Positions 30,014-38,795 of a stretch of DNA of 64,000 nucleotides are shown here, in pieces. Numbering within the stretch: position 1 is the first letter of the stretch; each line of letters starts with the position of its first letter. Both the position numbers and the translations under genes were made by a program. Source of the DNA: Methanobrevibacter sp. (GTDB lineage: Archaea > Methanobacteriota > Methanobacteria > Methanobacteriales > Methanobacteriaceae); the NCBI RefSeq assembly GCF_030539875.1, contig NZ_JAUNXI010000006.1, forward strand, positions 1 through 64,000, written 5' to 3'. The notes beneath the pieces are model-generated. The model saw only the letters and a program-made list of their open reading frames with translations. It was not told the origin of the DNA and did not search any database.

Positions 30014-30048
30014 GAAGAAAAATCCCAATTTCTTCCTTATTTTTTTAT
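30013..30048 (+). terminator. terminator of cdcH
   Basis: A perfect 8-bp inverted repeat GGAAGAAA (30013-30020) / TTTCTTCC (30029-30036) begins on the last base of the stop codon and is followed by TTATTTTTTT. Confidence 0.7.
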
Positions 30049-30069
30049 GAATTCTAGCCATATTTTTTA

Positions 30070-30093
30070 GGGAAAGACACAGAAGTCTTTCCC
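30070..30093 (+). repeat. 9-bp perfect hairpin before methanogenesis marker 8
   Basis: GGGAAAGAC / GTCTTTCCC with a 6-nt loop, 44 nt before the marker 8 ATG. No T-run follows on the plus strand, but A/T runs on the other side would give one for leftward transcripts. It may be a second terminator or a control element; which one cannot be told. Confidence 0.45.
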
Positions 30094-30136
30094 ATAACCT
30101 CCAATTATAAATACTTTTTTTAACAAACTCAAAACT

Positions 30137-30970
30137 ATGAGAGAACATATTATTGAAGCCATGGGACTGAGCAAAGTAACAATTAAAGACGGAAAGGTTG
30201 TCAGTGTAAGTGAACCTGAAGTTGAGTACTGTCCTCTTTTTGATCACCACAGAGGAATTAAGAGACTGACATCTGAAGCAATAGCTGAAAATATGCAATT
30301 TAGAATTGATGATTTTGGAATGTGTATGCCAAATCGCCAATTAAGAATGAAGGACTTTTTGAATTTCGGCATTTCAGAGATTATGTGCACATTACTAGAT
30401 GAGGATGTAATCGACTGTGTTGTGATGGTTTTAGAAGGTTGCGGAACATTAATCGTTGAAGAGCCGGAACTTGTACAGGGAATTGGAGGAAGGGTTTCAG
30501 GCCTTGTAAAAACCAGTCCGATTCCGGAATTGATAGCTGAAATGGGCAAGGACAATATTGCCCATCCAAAAACAGCCGAAATTGATCAACTTAAAGGAAT
30601 AGAACTTGCAATTGCCAAAGGATTTAAAAATATTGCAGTTACTGTAACTCTGGCCGGAGACATTGAGGAAATTGAAAGGATTAAATTGGAAAATCCTGAT
30701 GTGAATATCTATGTTTTTGTTGTCCACACGACAAAAAAGTCTGCTGAAGACGCAAGAAAATTATTTGACGGCTGTGACGTCATTACATCCTGCGCATCAA
30801 GACATGTTCGTGAAATCGGAGAAAATGAAAGCATAAAAACTGTAGGCCAATCCATTTCGATTTACGCTAAAACAGAAAATGGCAGAAAATTTTTAGAAAT
30901 GCGTTTGAAAAAAATTGGAGGGGAAAAACCTAAAAAGGACAATCCTGATTTGCCATACCCCCTAATTTAA
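30137..30970 (+). CDS. methanogenesis marker protein 8 (DUF2099)
   Basis: A 277-residue protein of the DUF2099 family, known only from methanogens and relatives and of unknown function. Visible features are EYCPLFDHHRGIKRL (about 30-44), two Cys-containing spots (DFGMCMPNRQ and LEGCGTLIVEE), GQGIGGRVSGLVKT-type Gly motif and CDVITSCASRHVREIGE near the end. The Cys residues could bind a cluster or metal. Its promoter lies in the 123-nt gap after the cdcH terminator (TTATAAATAC). It converges with the exonuclease gene. Confidence 0.85.
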   Translation: MREHIIEAMGLSKVTIKDGKVVSVSEPEVEYCPLFDHHRGIKRLTSEAIAENMQFRIDDFGMCMPNRQLRMKDFLNFGISEIMCTLLDEDVIDCVVMVLEGCGTLIVEEPELVQGIGGRVSGLVKTSPIPELIAEMGKDNIAHPKTAEIDQLKGIELAIAKGFKNIAVTVTLAGDIEEIERIKLENPDVNIYVFVVHTTKKSAEDARKLFDGCDVITSCASRHVREIGENESIKTVGQSISIYAKTENGRKFLEMRLKKIGGEKPKKDNPDLPYPLI

Positions 30971-30973
30971 TTG

Positions 30974-31642
30974 TTATCTTCTCGGCAAACATCTTTCCTG
31001 AGGCAGCAATCCCCGATTATGGTAAGGCTGTCTCTTATATTCAATAAATGGGAATTTAATGCCACTTACGCCAAATTTTGGATTGTAACCGAATATGTTT
31101 ATATACTCTGATAAATCATCACGTTCGTTTTTCATGGCCACTGCAACCTGATATAATGCTTTTGCATCATCAATAGCTCTGTGAAAATTAACTTCACCAA
31201 TACCGTAATATTTAACAGCATCAATTAACTTATGAGGATAATCCTTTCTGTCTTTTAAAACAGATACAGTATCAATCCAGTTTAAATTAGATACGATATA
31301 ATCCGCATCATCTGGAAAATGACGCTTTAACAGTGAATAAACGAACTGCAAATCAAATTGACAATTATGAGCCACCATCAATGTATTTGCCGTGAGTCTT
31401 TCTTTTAAGTCATAAGCAACAGTTTCCTCATCGATTCCCTCATTTTGTATCATATTATTTGTAATTCCGGTTAATTGAGAAATTTTTGGAGAAATGAACT
31501 CTCCTATGTCAATGAATTCATCATAAGTATCTACAATAATCCCATTTTCAACAGTTAACATTGCAAGTTCAATAATCTTACAGCAGGAACAATCAAGACC
31601 GCTTGTTTCGGTATCAAAGAATATAATTTTTATAGTAAACAC
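30974..31642 (-). CDS. DnaQ-like 3'-5' exonuclease
   Basis: A 222-residue DEDD nuclease. Motif I FFDTETSGLDC (about 8-18), motif II AHNCQFDLQFV (about 95-105) and motif III HRAIDDAKALYQV (about 154-166) are complete, with His spacing of the DEDDh type. It may proofread, repair DNA or trim RNA. The start looks like a GTG with GGGG too close upstream, so the first few residues are uncertain. The C-terminal 40 residues are basic and unmatched to a domain. Confidence 0.85.
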   Translation of the reverse strand: MFTIKIIFFDTETSGLDCSCCKIIELAMLTVENGIIVDTYDEFIDIGEFISPKISQLTGITNNMIQNEGIDEETVAYDLKERLTANTLMVAHNCQFDLQFVYSLLKRHFPDDADYIVSNLNWIDTVSVLKDRKDYPHKLIDAVKYYGIGEVNFHRAIDDAKALYQVAVAMKNERDDLSEYINIFGYNPKFGVSGIKFPFIEYKRQPYHNRGLLPQERCLPRR

Positions 31643-31807
31643 ACCCCATTAAACACAATTTAATTAATTCTATGTATCTGTTACTATATAATCAGTAGCT
31701 ATAATATTTCTATGCTTAATGCATCTTCCGATATCAATTGAACTTTTATGTTTCGCCCTTAGAATGACGATATATAAATATGCAAATATACCGAATAGGC
31801 GATATTT
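31643..31807. other. upstream flank of the antitoxin remnant
   Basis: No gene is visible. The last 40 bases (TATATAAATATGCAAATATAC and following) resemble the promoter region of the intact antitoxin at 32909-32950, so the duplicated copy included its promoter. Confidence 0.4.
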
Positions 31808-32010
31808 ATGATAACAACCATCAGAATCAGTAAAAGATTTACAGCAGCGGCTAAAACTGAAAAGCACTGCGACAGGCAAAAGCCAACTGAATCTGGTCAA
31901 TCAATATACTGGATGGATTGAAAAAGGATAAAACAACAGCAAAACCCCCGGCAATGAGTTTAGATGAATAGAAAAACTGTTAAAACACGACCTGCATGAA
32001 GGTGAAAACA
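31808..32010 (+). pseudogene. wrecked copy of the VapB-like antitoxin
   Basis: The first 20 bases after the ATG start are identical to the intact antitoxin at 32621-32908, which lies in the opposite direction. Similarity continues to codon 65 or so (KSQLDLANRYILDGLKNDK region and AMSLDE-EKLLKHDLPEG), but several small insertions and deletions break the frame and cause stops. No toxin copy accompanies it. It appears to be an inverted duplicate that has decayed. Confidence 0.75.
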
Positions 32011-32011
32011 C

Positions 32012-32155
32012 GCTCACGGTTTTGCATCTATAATCGGCGGAATAAACATCACAGGAAACACTGTTAAAATCACCAAGAAAGGGACTTTCACTGCCACAAC
32101 ACAGTTTAGTAGAGATTTCCTGTGCTCTGCAAAAACAGTTAAAATCCAAAATTAA
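32012..32155 (+). pseudogene. C-terminal fragment of an adhesin-like protein
   Basis: A 47-codon open stretch reads as IIGGINITGNTVKITKKGTF and ends SAKTVKIQN then a stop. The pattern KITKxGTFTATTxFxxD...SxKTVKI is that of the last Ig-like repeat of methanogen adhesin-like proteins. There is no start codon or body; it abuts the antitoxin remnant directly, marking a recombination joint at about 32010. Confidence 0.55.
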
Positions 32156-32229
32156 AGTAAAATAGCATATGTGCTATTTACAATCTTTTTTTATTATTTA
32201 AAATGTAATCCATCTTTTAGAATAATGGC

Positions 32230-32619
32230 TTAAAGGTATATTCTGTTGATGCCTTTGATTTTATCAAAATCTGAATCGAATGAAACTATTGTACTGACTC
32301 CGTTTTTAATCATGGTCTGGAGTATGGTGCAGTCGCTGAAGTTGACTGCATGATTGTAATGTTTATATGATGCAACTGCTTCTGCATAATCATCAGAGCC
32401 TAAAAAATCTATTTCATATGATAGGAGCAATTCTGTCAGTTCATCAACATCGTATGTTGAGTTTGTTGCCTTCAGGCTGTTGAGGACTTCTGTAAAAACC
32501 GTACTGTTTATCAGTTTCCTTTCGTTTTTCAGAACCGGCTTTAATTTAAGTGCCTTTTCGGTGCAGGTGTCTTTTTTAAGTATGACTCCAATCAGGTATG
32601 TTGAGTCTAGAAATATCAT
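32230..32619 (-). CDS. vapC: PIN-domain toxin (VapC type)
   Basis: A 129-residue ribonuclease toxin. The four acidic residues of a PIN active site are present: Asp5 (FLDST), Glu44 (FTEVLN), Asp96 (FSDCTIL) and Asp115/Asp117 (SFDSDFD). The gene starts 1 nt after the antitoxin stop, so they are co-translated. The RNA target cannot be predicted. Confidence 0.88.
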   Translation of the reverse strand: MIFLDSTYLIGVILKKDTCTEKALKLKPVLKNERKLINSTVFTEVLNSLKATNSTYDVDELTELLLSYEIDFLGSDDYAEAVASYKHYNHAVNFSDCTILQTMIKNGVSTIVSFDSDFDKIKGINRIYL

Positions 32620-32620
32620 A

Positions 32621-32908
32621 TTAACCTCTTTTATATGATGATTTTTTTAACTCGACGGCGTTTGTTCTGATTGGTGCATCGGCAAGCCCGGTTAGTTTTT
32701 CAGATACATCATCGCCTTCGGGCAGGTCATGTTTTAAAAGTTTTTCTATTTCATCCAAGCTCATCGCAGGTTTTGCCGGTGTTTTATCGTTTTTCAATCC
32801 GTCCAGGATGTATCGATTGGCCAGATCCAGTTGGCTTTTGCCAGTTTCGGCGCTTTTCATTTTTAACTGCCGCTGCAAATCTTTATCTATTCTGATGGTT
32901 GTTATCAT
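32621..32908 (-). CDS. vapB: ribbon-helix-helix-like antitoxin (VapB type)
   Basis: A 95-residue partner of the PIN toxin. The N-terminus MITTIRIDKDLQRQLKMKSA followed by KSQLDLANRYILDGL is a ribbon-helix-helix DNA-binding fold (about 2-45). The rest (MSLDEIEKLLKHDLPEGDD) is likely the toxin-binding arm. GGTGAT precedes the ATG. Repeats ATATTTGT just upstream (32925-32950) are a likely operator for self-repression. Confidence 0.85.
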   Translation of the reverse strand: MITTIRIDKDLQRQLKMKSAETGKSQLDLANRYILDGLKNDKTPAKPAMSLDEIEKLLKHDLPEGDDVSEKLTGLADAPIRTNAVELKKSSYKRG

Positions 32909-33315
32909 AAATTATCACCTATGTAATATATTTGTATATTTGTATATAAATATATTGCATTTGAAATCATACACCAAAGGTTAATTAGTAATATCAAAAA
33001 TAAATACAATATGAAAAAAGATTTCAAAGTTGCGATAAGTATCAGATAATTCATAATCTACTAATTATATAGCTTATTTTTAATATGTCAAAATAACGAC
33101 AATACTACTTAATCGCCCAGATATAATCTTTCTAAGTTCAGGGAACGGTTGAATGCTAAATATATTTTTTAAAATCCAATTGATTTTCAAATTTACATAT
33201 CCAATTTCGACCTGTAAAAATATTTTAAATAGCAATAAAAAGCAATATTTATGATAAGCATACTAATATTTAATTGATATATAATTAATAGTGATTAGTC
33301 AATAGAGGGATAAAT
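32909..33315. other. 407-nt intergenic region
   Basis: AT-rich spacer between divergent genes. The left end holds the antitoxin promoter with ATATTTGT-type direct repeats (about 32922-32955). The right end holds a TATA-like GATATATAATTAA at about 33276-33288 for thiC. I see no TPP riboswitch sequence and no gene. Confidence 0.4.
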
Positions 33316-34590
33316 TTGACCCAAAAAAGTGAAGCGCAAAAAGGAAATATTACACCAGAAATGGAATATGTTGCAGAAATAGAAAATATAGATGTAAATA
33401 AATTAGCTAAATTAATAGATTGCGGAAAAGTTGTAATTCCAAAAAATATTAATGGACACTCAAAACCATGCGGTATTGGAGAAGGTTTGAGAACTAAAAT
33501 TAATGCAAACATCGGTTCATCATCAAAAATTGACGATATTGATCTTGAAATTAATAAAGCAAAATTGGCTCAGGAATACGGTGCAGATGCACTTATGGAT
33601 TTATCAACAGGTTCTGATTTAAAGTTATTCAGAAAAAAGATTATGGATGCAGTCGATATCTGTATTGGAACTGTTCCGATTTATGAAGCAGGTGTTGTAA
33701 CACTTTCAAAAGACAAAGAAATCATTGATATGGATCCTGATGATATTTTCAGGGCTATTGAAAATCAGGCAAAAGAGGGAGTGGACTTTATGACCCTTCA
33801 CTGCGGAATTACTAAAGATTTGGTCAGCAAATTAAAGTCCGCAAATAGAATGATGGGAATTGTAAGTCGTGGCGGAACCTTTATGGCTTCCTGGATTAAC
33901 CATAACGATATGGAAAATCCGTTATATGAAAATTACGATTATCTTTTAGAGTTATCATATGAATATGACATCACATTGTCTTTAGGTGATGGTTTAAGAC
34001 CCGGCTGTCTGTCAGATGCAAGCGACATCCCTCAGATTCAGGAACTTGTGAATTTGGGAGGTCTTGTTAAAAGAGCACAGGATGCAAACGTTCAGGTGAT
34101 GGTGGAAGGTCCGGGACATATGCCATTAAACCAGATTAAAGCAAATATGGAAATTCAAAAAACAATATGTCACAGCGCTCCGTTTTACGTATTGGGACCG
34201 TTAGTAACCGATATTGCACCTGGCTATGACCACATCACAGGAGCAATAGGAGGAGCAATAGCCGCATCAGCAGGAGCCAGCTTTTTGTGTTATGTAACAC
34301 CTGCAGAACACTTATCCCTTCCGAGTCTAGAAGATGTTAAAGAAGGAATTATTGCATCCAAAATTGCTGCAGAGGCCGCTGATGTTGCAAAGGGTCTTGA
34401 ATCCGCATGGAGCCGTGAACGTGCAATGGCCAAAGCAAGAAAAGAATTCGATTGGGAAAAACAATTTGACCTTGCATTGGACAAGTCAAAACCTAGAACA
34501 TATCGTGACAAATGTGAACTTGAAGATGAAGAGATGTGCGCGATGTGTGGTGAATATTGTGCAGTAAAAATAGCTAAAGGCGATTTTTAA
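33316..34590 (+). CDS. thiC: ThiC-family enzyme (phosphomethylpyrimidine synthase or paralogue)
   Basis: Radical SAM enzyme of 424 residues that rebuilds aminoimidazole ribotide. It shows DLSTGSDLKLFR (about 96-107), VDFMTLHCGIT, SRGGTF, ADALMD-type Asp, ADGLRPG-like SLGDGLRPGCLSDA, EGPGHMPLNQI and the C-terminal cluster motif CAMCGEYC, spaced Cx2Cx3C. The classical ThiC spacing is Cx2Cx4C. The start is TTG with GAGGG upstream. It may be thiamin ThiC or the 5-hydroxybenzimidazole-forming paralogue; see findings. The ligase ATG overlaps its stop. Confidence 0.85.
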   Translation: MTQKSEAQKGNITPEMEYVAEIENIDVNKLAKLIDCGKVVIPKNINGHSKPCGIGEGLRTKINANIGSSSKIDDIDLEINKAKLAQEYGADALMDLSTGSDLKLFRKKIMDAVDICIGTVPIYEAGVVTLSKDKEIIDMDPDDIFRAIENQAKEGVDFMTLHCGITKDLVSKLKSANRMMGIVSRGGTFMASWINHNDMENPLYENYDYLLELSYEYDITLSLGDGLRPGCLSDASDIPQIQELVNLGGLVKRAQDANVQVMVEGPGHMPLNQIKANMEIQKTICHSAPFYVLGPLVTDIAPGYDHITGAIGGAIAASAGASFLCYVTPAEHLSLPSLEDVKEGIIASKIAAEAADVAKGLESAWSRERAMAKARKEFDWEKQFDLALDKSKPRTYRDKCELEDEEMCAMCGEYCAVKIAKGDF

Positions 34591-36248
34591 TGAGATATCA
34601 GGAATTAGTAGATGTATACTCAGCATTGGAAGCAACAACAAAAAGATTAGAAAAAACAGAGATAATTTCTGAATTTTTAAAGAAATTAGACTCTGATACA
34701 ATTGAAAAAGTCGGACTTTTGATTTTGGGAGTCGTGTTTCCTGCATGGAGTTCGGAAGAAATTGGAATCGGCGGAAAATTAGTTGAAAGGGCAGTAGCGG
34801 AAGCTGTTGGAACAACACAATCTGGCGTTGAGGATGCTGTTCGTGACGAAGGAGACATCGGCCTTGCATGCATTAAATTATATGCTAAAAAATCCCAGAC
34901 AACATTTTTCTCACAGCCCCTGACAATTGATTTTGTATTTAACAGCCTGCGCAAACTGTCTAAAATCAGCGGATCACGTTCAACCAACCGTAAAATTGCA
35001 GTTATTTTAGAGCTGTTAAGTCAGGCAAGTGCAACTGAAGCCAAATATCTGACCCGTACAATAACCGAAGAACTGAGAATCGGCGTTGGAGACGGAGTGG
35101 TTAGAGATGCAATTGCGCAAGCTTTCGGCATTGATAAAAAAGTAGTTGAAAGAGCCCAGATGCTTACAAATGATTTTTCAATCGTTGCAAAAACTGCAAA
35201 AGAACAGGGCAGCGCCGGTTTAGAAAAGCTTAATCTGACACCGGGAACACCTGTAAAACCAATGCTTGCTCAGCTTGCACCTCCATTGGATGAAATCATT
35301 CCTGAAATGGGCGTTGCAATTTGCGATACCAAGTATGACGGCATCAGGCTCCAGGTTCACAGAAACAACGGCGAAATTAAAATATTCACACGCAGACTTG
35401 AAAACATTACCCATGCACTTCCAGAAATCGTGGAACTGTTTGATGAACACCTCCCCCATGAGAACTACATCGTAGAAGGGGAAGTAATAGCCACTAGAAA
35501 CGGAAAGCCCCTCCCTTTCCAGAACATATTGCACCGCGTTAGAAGAAAGCATAATGTTGAAGAGGCTATTGAAAATGTTCCTCTAAAATTATACCTGTTC
35601 GATGTTTTATATTATGAAGTTCCAATGATTGACGAGCCTTTAAAAAATAGAAGACGAATATTAGAAGAAATTGTTGACACCTCTATTGACGGGATGAATC
35701 TGAGCACAATGATTGTTGGAACTGCCGACAACATCGGCGAAGTTCAGGAACTGTTTGAACGCTCAATTAATGAAGGGCATGAAGGAATAATGATTAAGGA
35801 TGCTTCAGAACCATATATTCCTGGCCTTAGAGGTAAAAAAATGCTTAAATACAAAGCAGAACCTGAAACCCTTGACATGATCGTTATTGGAGGAACATAC
35901 GGAATCGGAAAAAGAGGAGATTTCGTCGGATCTTACTTGGTGGCTTTAAGAGATGAAAACGATGATTTTAAAAGCGTTGCTTATGCAGCAACAGGCCTTG
36001 ATGATGCGACATTGGAATATCTGACCGGTAAAATGAAGGAACTTGAAATTTCAACCAAAGGCAGGGAAATCAGAGTTGAGCCTAAAATCGTTCTGGAAAT
36101 TGCATTTTCAGAAATTGTCGAGTCTCCGGAATATGAGACAGGTTACTCCTTAAGATTCCCTGTTGTTAAAAATATAAGAAAAGATAAGGGTCCGATGGAT
36201 GTAGATACTGTTGAGAGATTAATTTCCATGTACAATACAGGAAATTAA
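34590..36248 (+). CDS. lig: ATP-dependent DNA ligase
   Basis: Replicative DNA ligase of 552 residues. An N-terminal DNA-binding domain (about 1-200) is followed by the nucleotidyltransferase core with the adenylated lysine in CDTKYDGIRLQVH (KYDG about residue 248) and motif EGHEGIMIKD, then the OB domain (RVEPKIVLEIAF, SLRFPVVKNIRKDKGP). Its ATG overlaps the thiC stop (TAATG). The stop codon shares bases with that of the convergent transporter gene. Confidence 0.96.
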   Translation: MRYQELVDVYSALEATTKRLEKTEIISEFLKKLDSDTIEKVGLLILGVVFPAWSSEEIGIGGKLVERAVAEAVGTTQSGVEDAVRDEGDIGLACIKLYAKKSQTTFFSQPLTIDFVFNSLRKLSKISGSRSTNRKIAVILELLSQASATEAKYLTRTITEELRIGVGDGVVRDAIAQAFGIDKKVVERAQMLTNDFSIVAKTAKEQGSAGLEKLNLTPGTPVKPMLAQLAPPLDEIIPEMGVAICDTKYDGIRLQVHRNNGEIKIFTRRLENITHALPEIVELFDEHLPHENYIVEGEVIATRNGKPLPFQNILHRVRRKHNVEEAIENVPLKLYLFDVLYYEVPMIDEPLKNRRRILEEIVDTSIDGMNLSTMIVGTADNIGEVQELFERSINEGHEGIMIKDASEPYIPGLRGKKMLKYKAEPETLDMIVIGGTYGIGKRGDFVGSYLVALRDENDDFKSVAYAATGLDDATLEYLTGKMKELEISTKGREIRVEPKIVLEIAFSEIVESPEYETGYSLRFPVVKNIRKDKGPMDVDTVERLISMYNTGN

Positions 36249-36877
36249 ATCTCAGGCAATTTTTTAATATTGTTAATGACAGCCCGTGTAATCGGATATA
36301 CGACAATCTCATATAGTGTCTTAAACATCGCCTGAGCAATCACCATCATCACCAGTGCCTCCAAAGGTATTGTTCCTATAAATCCTATTGTAATAAAAAT
36401 TATTGCATCCAGACCTTCACCAAATAATGTTGAAACTATGCATCTGAAAAATAGCTTTTCCTCATCCCATTTCTTAAGATAAACCATCAGTCTCGCATTA
36501 ACAATTGACCCTATCAAATATGCAACAAAACTTGCAACAAGCAGCCTTAAAGTAGAACTTAAAACAATGCCGAATGCCTGTGAGTTTTCAAAAAACACCG
36601 GTGCAGGAAGCCAGATAGTCACATTATAGCAAATCACCGCAACAAGATTCATGAAAAACCCAAGTAAAATAATGCGACGGGCCTTAGCATAACCATAAAC
36701 CTCTGCAAGCACGTCATTTACAATGTAGATTATTGGAAAAATGATAACCGCACAGGGCAGGGTAAACGAGAAAAAATCAAATGTTTTGCCTGCTATAATA
36801 TTTGATACAATCAGACATGCAGTAAAAACACCTGCCAAAATTGCATATAATTCTGTTTTTGTTAAATCTTCAAACAT
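36245..36877 (-). CDS. queuosine-precursor transporter (YhhQ/VUT family)
   Basis: Membrane protein of 210 residues with about six helices. Family marks are LIVSNIIAGKTFDFFSFTLP (the N-A-K region, residues about 22-41) and DVLAEVYGYAKARRII followed by FGEGLDAIIFITI. Bacterial YhhQ imports preQ0/preQ1. Archaea do not make queuosine but use preQ0 for archaeosine, so this transporter probably feeds that pathway. The gene overlaps the end of lig by 4 nt. Confidence 0.87.
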   Translation of the reverse strand: MFEDLTKTELYAILAGVFTACLIVSNIIAGKTFDFFSFTLPCAVIIFPIIYIVNDVLAEVYGYAKARRIILLGFFMNLVAVICYNVTIWLPAPVFFENSQAFGIVLSSTLRLLVASFVAYLIGSIVNARLMVYLKKWDEEKLFFRCIVSTLFGEGLDAIIFITIGFIGTIPLEALVMMVIAQAMFKTLYEIVVYPITRAVINNIKKLPEI

Positions 36878-36943
36878 AAAACATATTATATTTCTAATAT
36901 TAGATAAATTTTACAAGTTTAAAACCTATCGGATATTTTTAAT

Positions 36944-37363
36944 TTGAAAACAAATCAGAAAATCATGGAAATCACAGATGAAAAATTATTAAGAATCGCC
37001 TTAGTAACCTCCCTTATCGGCATAATCGGACTGATTATATTTACCCCATCAATCGAAGTTAAAAAAGTTGATATCAAAGACATTACAAGATCCATGATTG
37101 ATGAGAAGGTATGCGTCGACGGCGTGATAACAGATGTTGCCCAGTCAAGTTCAAAAACAAACTATTTTCTTACAGTAAATGACGGGGAAAGCCAGATTCA
37201 GTTAATCATCTTTGAAAAGCAAGTCAGTGAGATTAAATCAAAGAATTTGGATATTGAAGATTTCAAAAACAGAAAGGTTGAAGTTACAGGTACAATAACA
37301 GAATACAAATCAGATTTGGAATTAATTCTAACAAGCGGCGACAGTCTTCGGATAATAAATTAG
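36944..37363 (+). CDS. membrane-anchored OB-fold protein
   Basis: A 139-residue protein. One transmembrane helix (about 16-35, LRIALVTSLIGIIGLIIF) is followed by an OB-fold domain (about 50-138; KVCVDGVITDVAQSSSKTNYFLTVNDGESQIQLIIF, KVEVTGTITEYKSDLELIL). It resembles the tRNA_anti-type OB folds of nucleic-acid binders. Start is uncertain: TTG at 36944 or ATG at 36965. It precedes glmM by 67 nt and may share its transcript. Function unknown. Confidence 0.65.
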   Translation: MKTNQKIMEITDEKLLRIALVTSLIGIIGLIIFTPSIEVKKVDIKDITRSMIDEKVCVDGVITDVAQSSSKTNYFLTVNDGESQIQLIIFEKQVSEIKSKNLDIEDFKNRKVEVTGTITEYKSDLELILTSGDSLRIIN

Positions 37364-37430
37364 ACATCAATATATTTTTATTTGTAAAACTTCAAAAATA
37401 ATATAGAATGAATTTATAGGAATTTTAATT

Positions 37431-38795
37431 ATGTCTGATAAAAAAAGATTATTTGGAACTTTTGGAGTTAGAAGAACAGCAAATGACGTGTTAACTCCTG
37501 AGTTTGCAACAAGATTAGCTGCATGTTATGGAAGCGTTGTTAAAGGCAAAATTGCAGTTGGAGCAGATACAAGAACAAGCAGCCCAATGTTAAAAGATGC
37601 GGTTATCGCAGGTTTACTTTCAGCCGGCTGTGATGCTGTAGATTTGGGAATGCTGCCAACACCTGCGGTCCAGTATGCAGTAAGACAGTATTATGATGGA
37701 GGAATCATGATTACTGCAAGCCATAACCCTCCTAAATTTAACGGTCTTAAATTTTTAGATGAATTTGGTATCGGCCTTTCAGATAATGTTGAATTAGAAA
37801 TCGAAAGCCTTTATTTTGACGGTGAACCAGTCAGAGCAGGTTGGGATGAAATCGGTGAGAAATTCACAAATAATCAGATTATTGGCGAATACATCCAAAC
37901 TGCAATGTCACATGTTGACGCAGATGCAATAAGAAAAGCCAATTTAAAAGTGGTTCTTGATTGCGGATCAGGTGCAGGTTCCTTTACTGCCCCTTATTTG
38001 GTCAGGGAACTTGGATGTGACGTGACAACTTTGAATTGTCAAGCGGACGGATTTTTCCCTGGCCGTGACCCTGAACCGATAGAAGAAAACTTGCAGGAGC
38101 TCATTTCAGTTGTAAAAGAATTAAACGCAGATATCGGTCTTGCTCATGACGGCGATGCAGACAGAACCATTTGTATTGATGAGAATGGAGCTTTTGTTCT
38201 GGGAGATAAAACATTTACACTGGTTGAAAAACAGATGCTTAAAGAAAACGGCGGAGGAACCATTGTAACAACCGTTGCAACTTCACAGGCAATTTATGAT
38301 ATTGCAGAAGAATACAACGGAGAAGTGATAGCCACTGCTGTTGGAGATTTGCTTGTAGCGCGTAAGTTAAAAGACACAGACGGACTTTTCGGAGGAGAGG
38401 AAAACGGAGGATTGATTTTTCCTAAATTCGTTTACGGACGGGATGCTGCTTTAACTGTTGCCAAAATCCTGGAAATAATAGTTAAAGAAAACAAACCACT
38501 ATCCGAATTGGTTTCAGAGCTTCCAGTTTATTATTCAGCCAAAATGAAAACAGAATGCAGTGACGATTTAAAAGAAGAAGTAATGTCAAAAATAGCCCAT
38601 GAAGTTAAAGAAACCACCGATTACGAACTTGACACTACAGACGGCGTTAAAATATTTAAAGATGGCGGATGGGTCATTATCAGACCATCCGGAACAGAAC
38701 CAATCTTTAGAAGCTATTCAGAAGGAAACTCCCAAAAGCAAGCTGACGAAATGGCTGAGTGGGGAATTAGCTTAATTAAAAAATATAGAGACTAG
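37431..38795 (+). CDS. glmM: phosphoglucosamine mutase-type enzyme, copy 1
   Basis: The 454-residue phosphohexose mutase converts sugar 6-phosphate and 1-phosphate. The four motifs are complete: phosphoserine loop TASHNPP (about 98-104), metal loop DGDADR (about 240-245), sugar loop GEENGG and phosphate loop RPSGTEP (about 416-422). Archaeal GlmM makes GlcN-1-P for UDP-GlcNAc, but phosphomannomutase activity is possible. A second copy lies at 45437. The stop CTAG is shared with the convergent DUF116 gene. Confidence 0.88.
   Translation: MSDKKRLFGTFGVRRTANDVLTPEFATRLAACYGSVVKGKIAVGADTRTSSPMLKDAVIAGLLSAGCDAVDLGMLPTPAVQYAVRQYYDGGIMITASHNPPKFNGLKFLDEFGIGLSDNVELEIESLYFDGEPVRAGWDEIGEKFTNNQIIGEYIQTAMSHVDADAIRKANLKVVLDCGSGAGSFTAPYLVRELGCDVTTLNCQADGFFPGRDPEPIEENLQELISVVKELNADIGLAHDGDADRTICIDENGAFVLGDKTFTLVEKQMLKENGGGTIVTTVATSQAIYDIAEEYNGEVIATAVGDLLVARKLKDTDGLFGGEENGGLIFPKFVYGRDAALTVAKILEIIVKENKPLSELVSELPVYYSAKMKTECSDDLKEEVMSKIAHEVKETTDYELDTTDGVKIFKDGGWVIIRPSGTEPIFRSYSEGNSQKQADEMAEWGISLIKKYRD

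Noticed and set aside
31670-32149. Two leftward open frames of 76 and 82 codons
   Set aside because: They are antisense to the antitoxin remnant and adhesin tail, which explain the sequence better.
33000-33060. Small gene beginning ATGAAAAAAGATTTC
   Set aside because: Stops after 12 codons and shows no ribosome site or homology.
32909-33315. TPP riboswitch before thiC
   Set aside because: The conserved CTGAGA and ACCTGA elements are absent.
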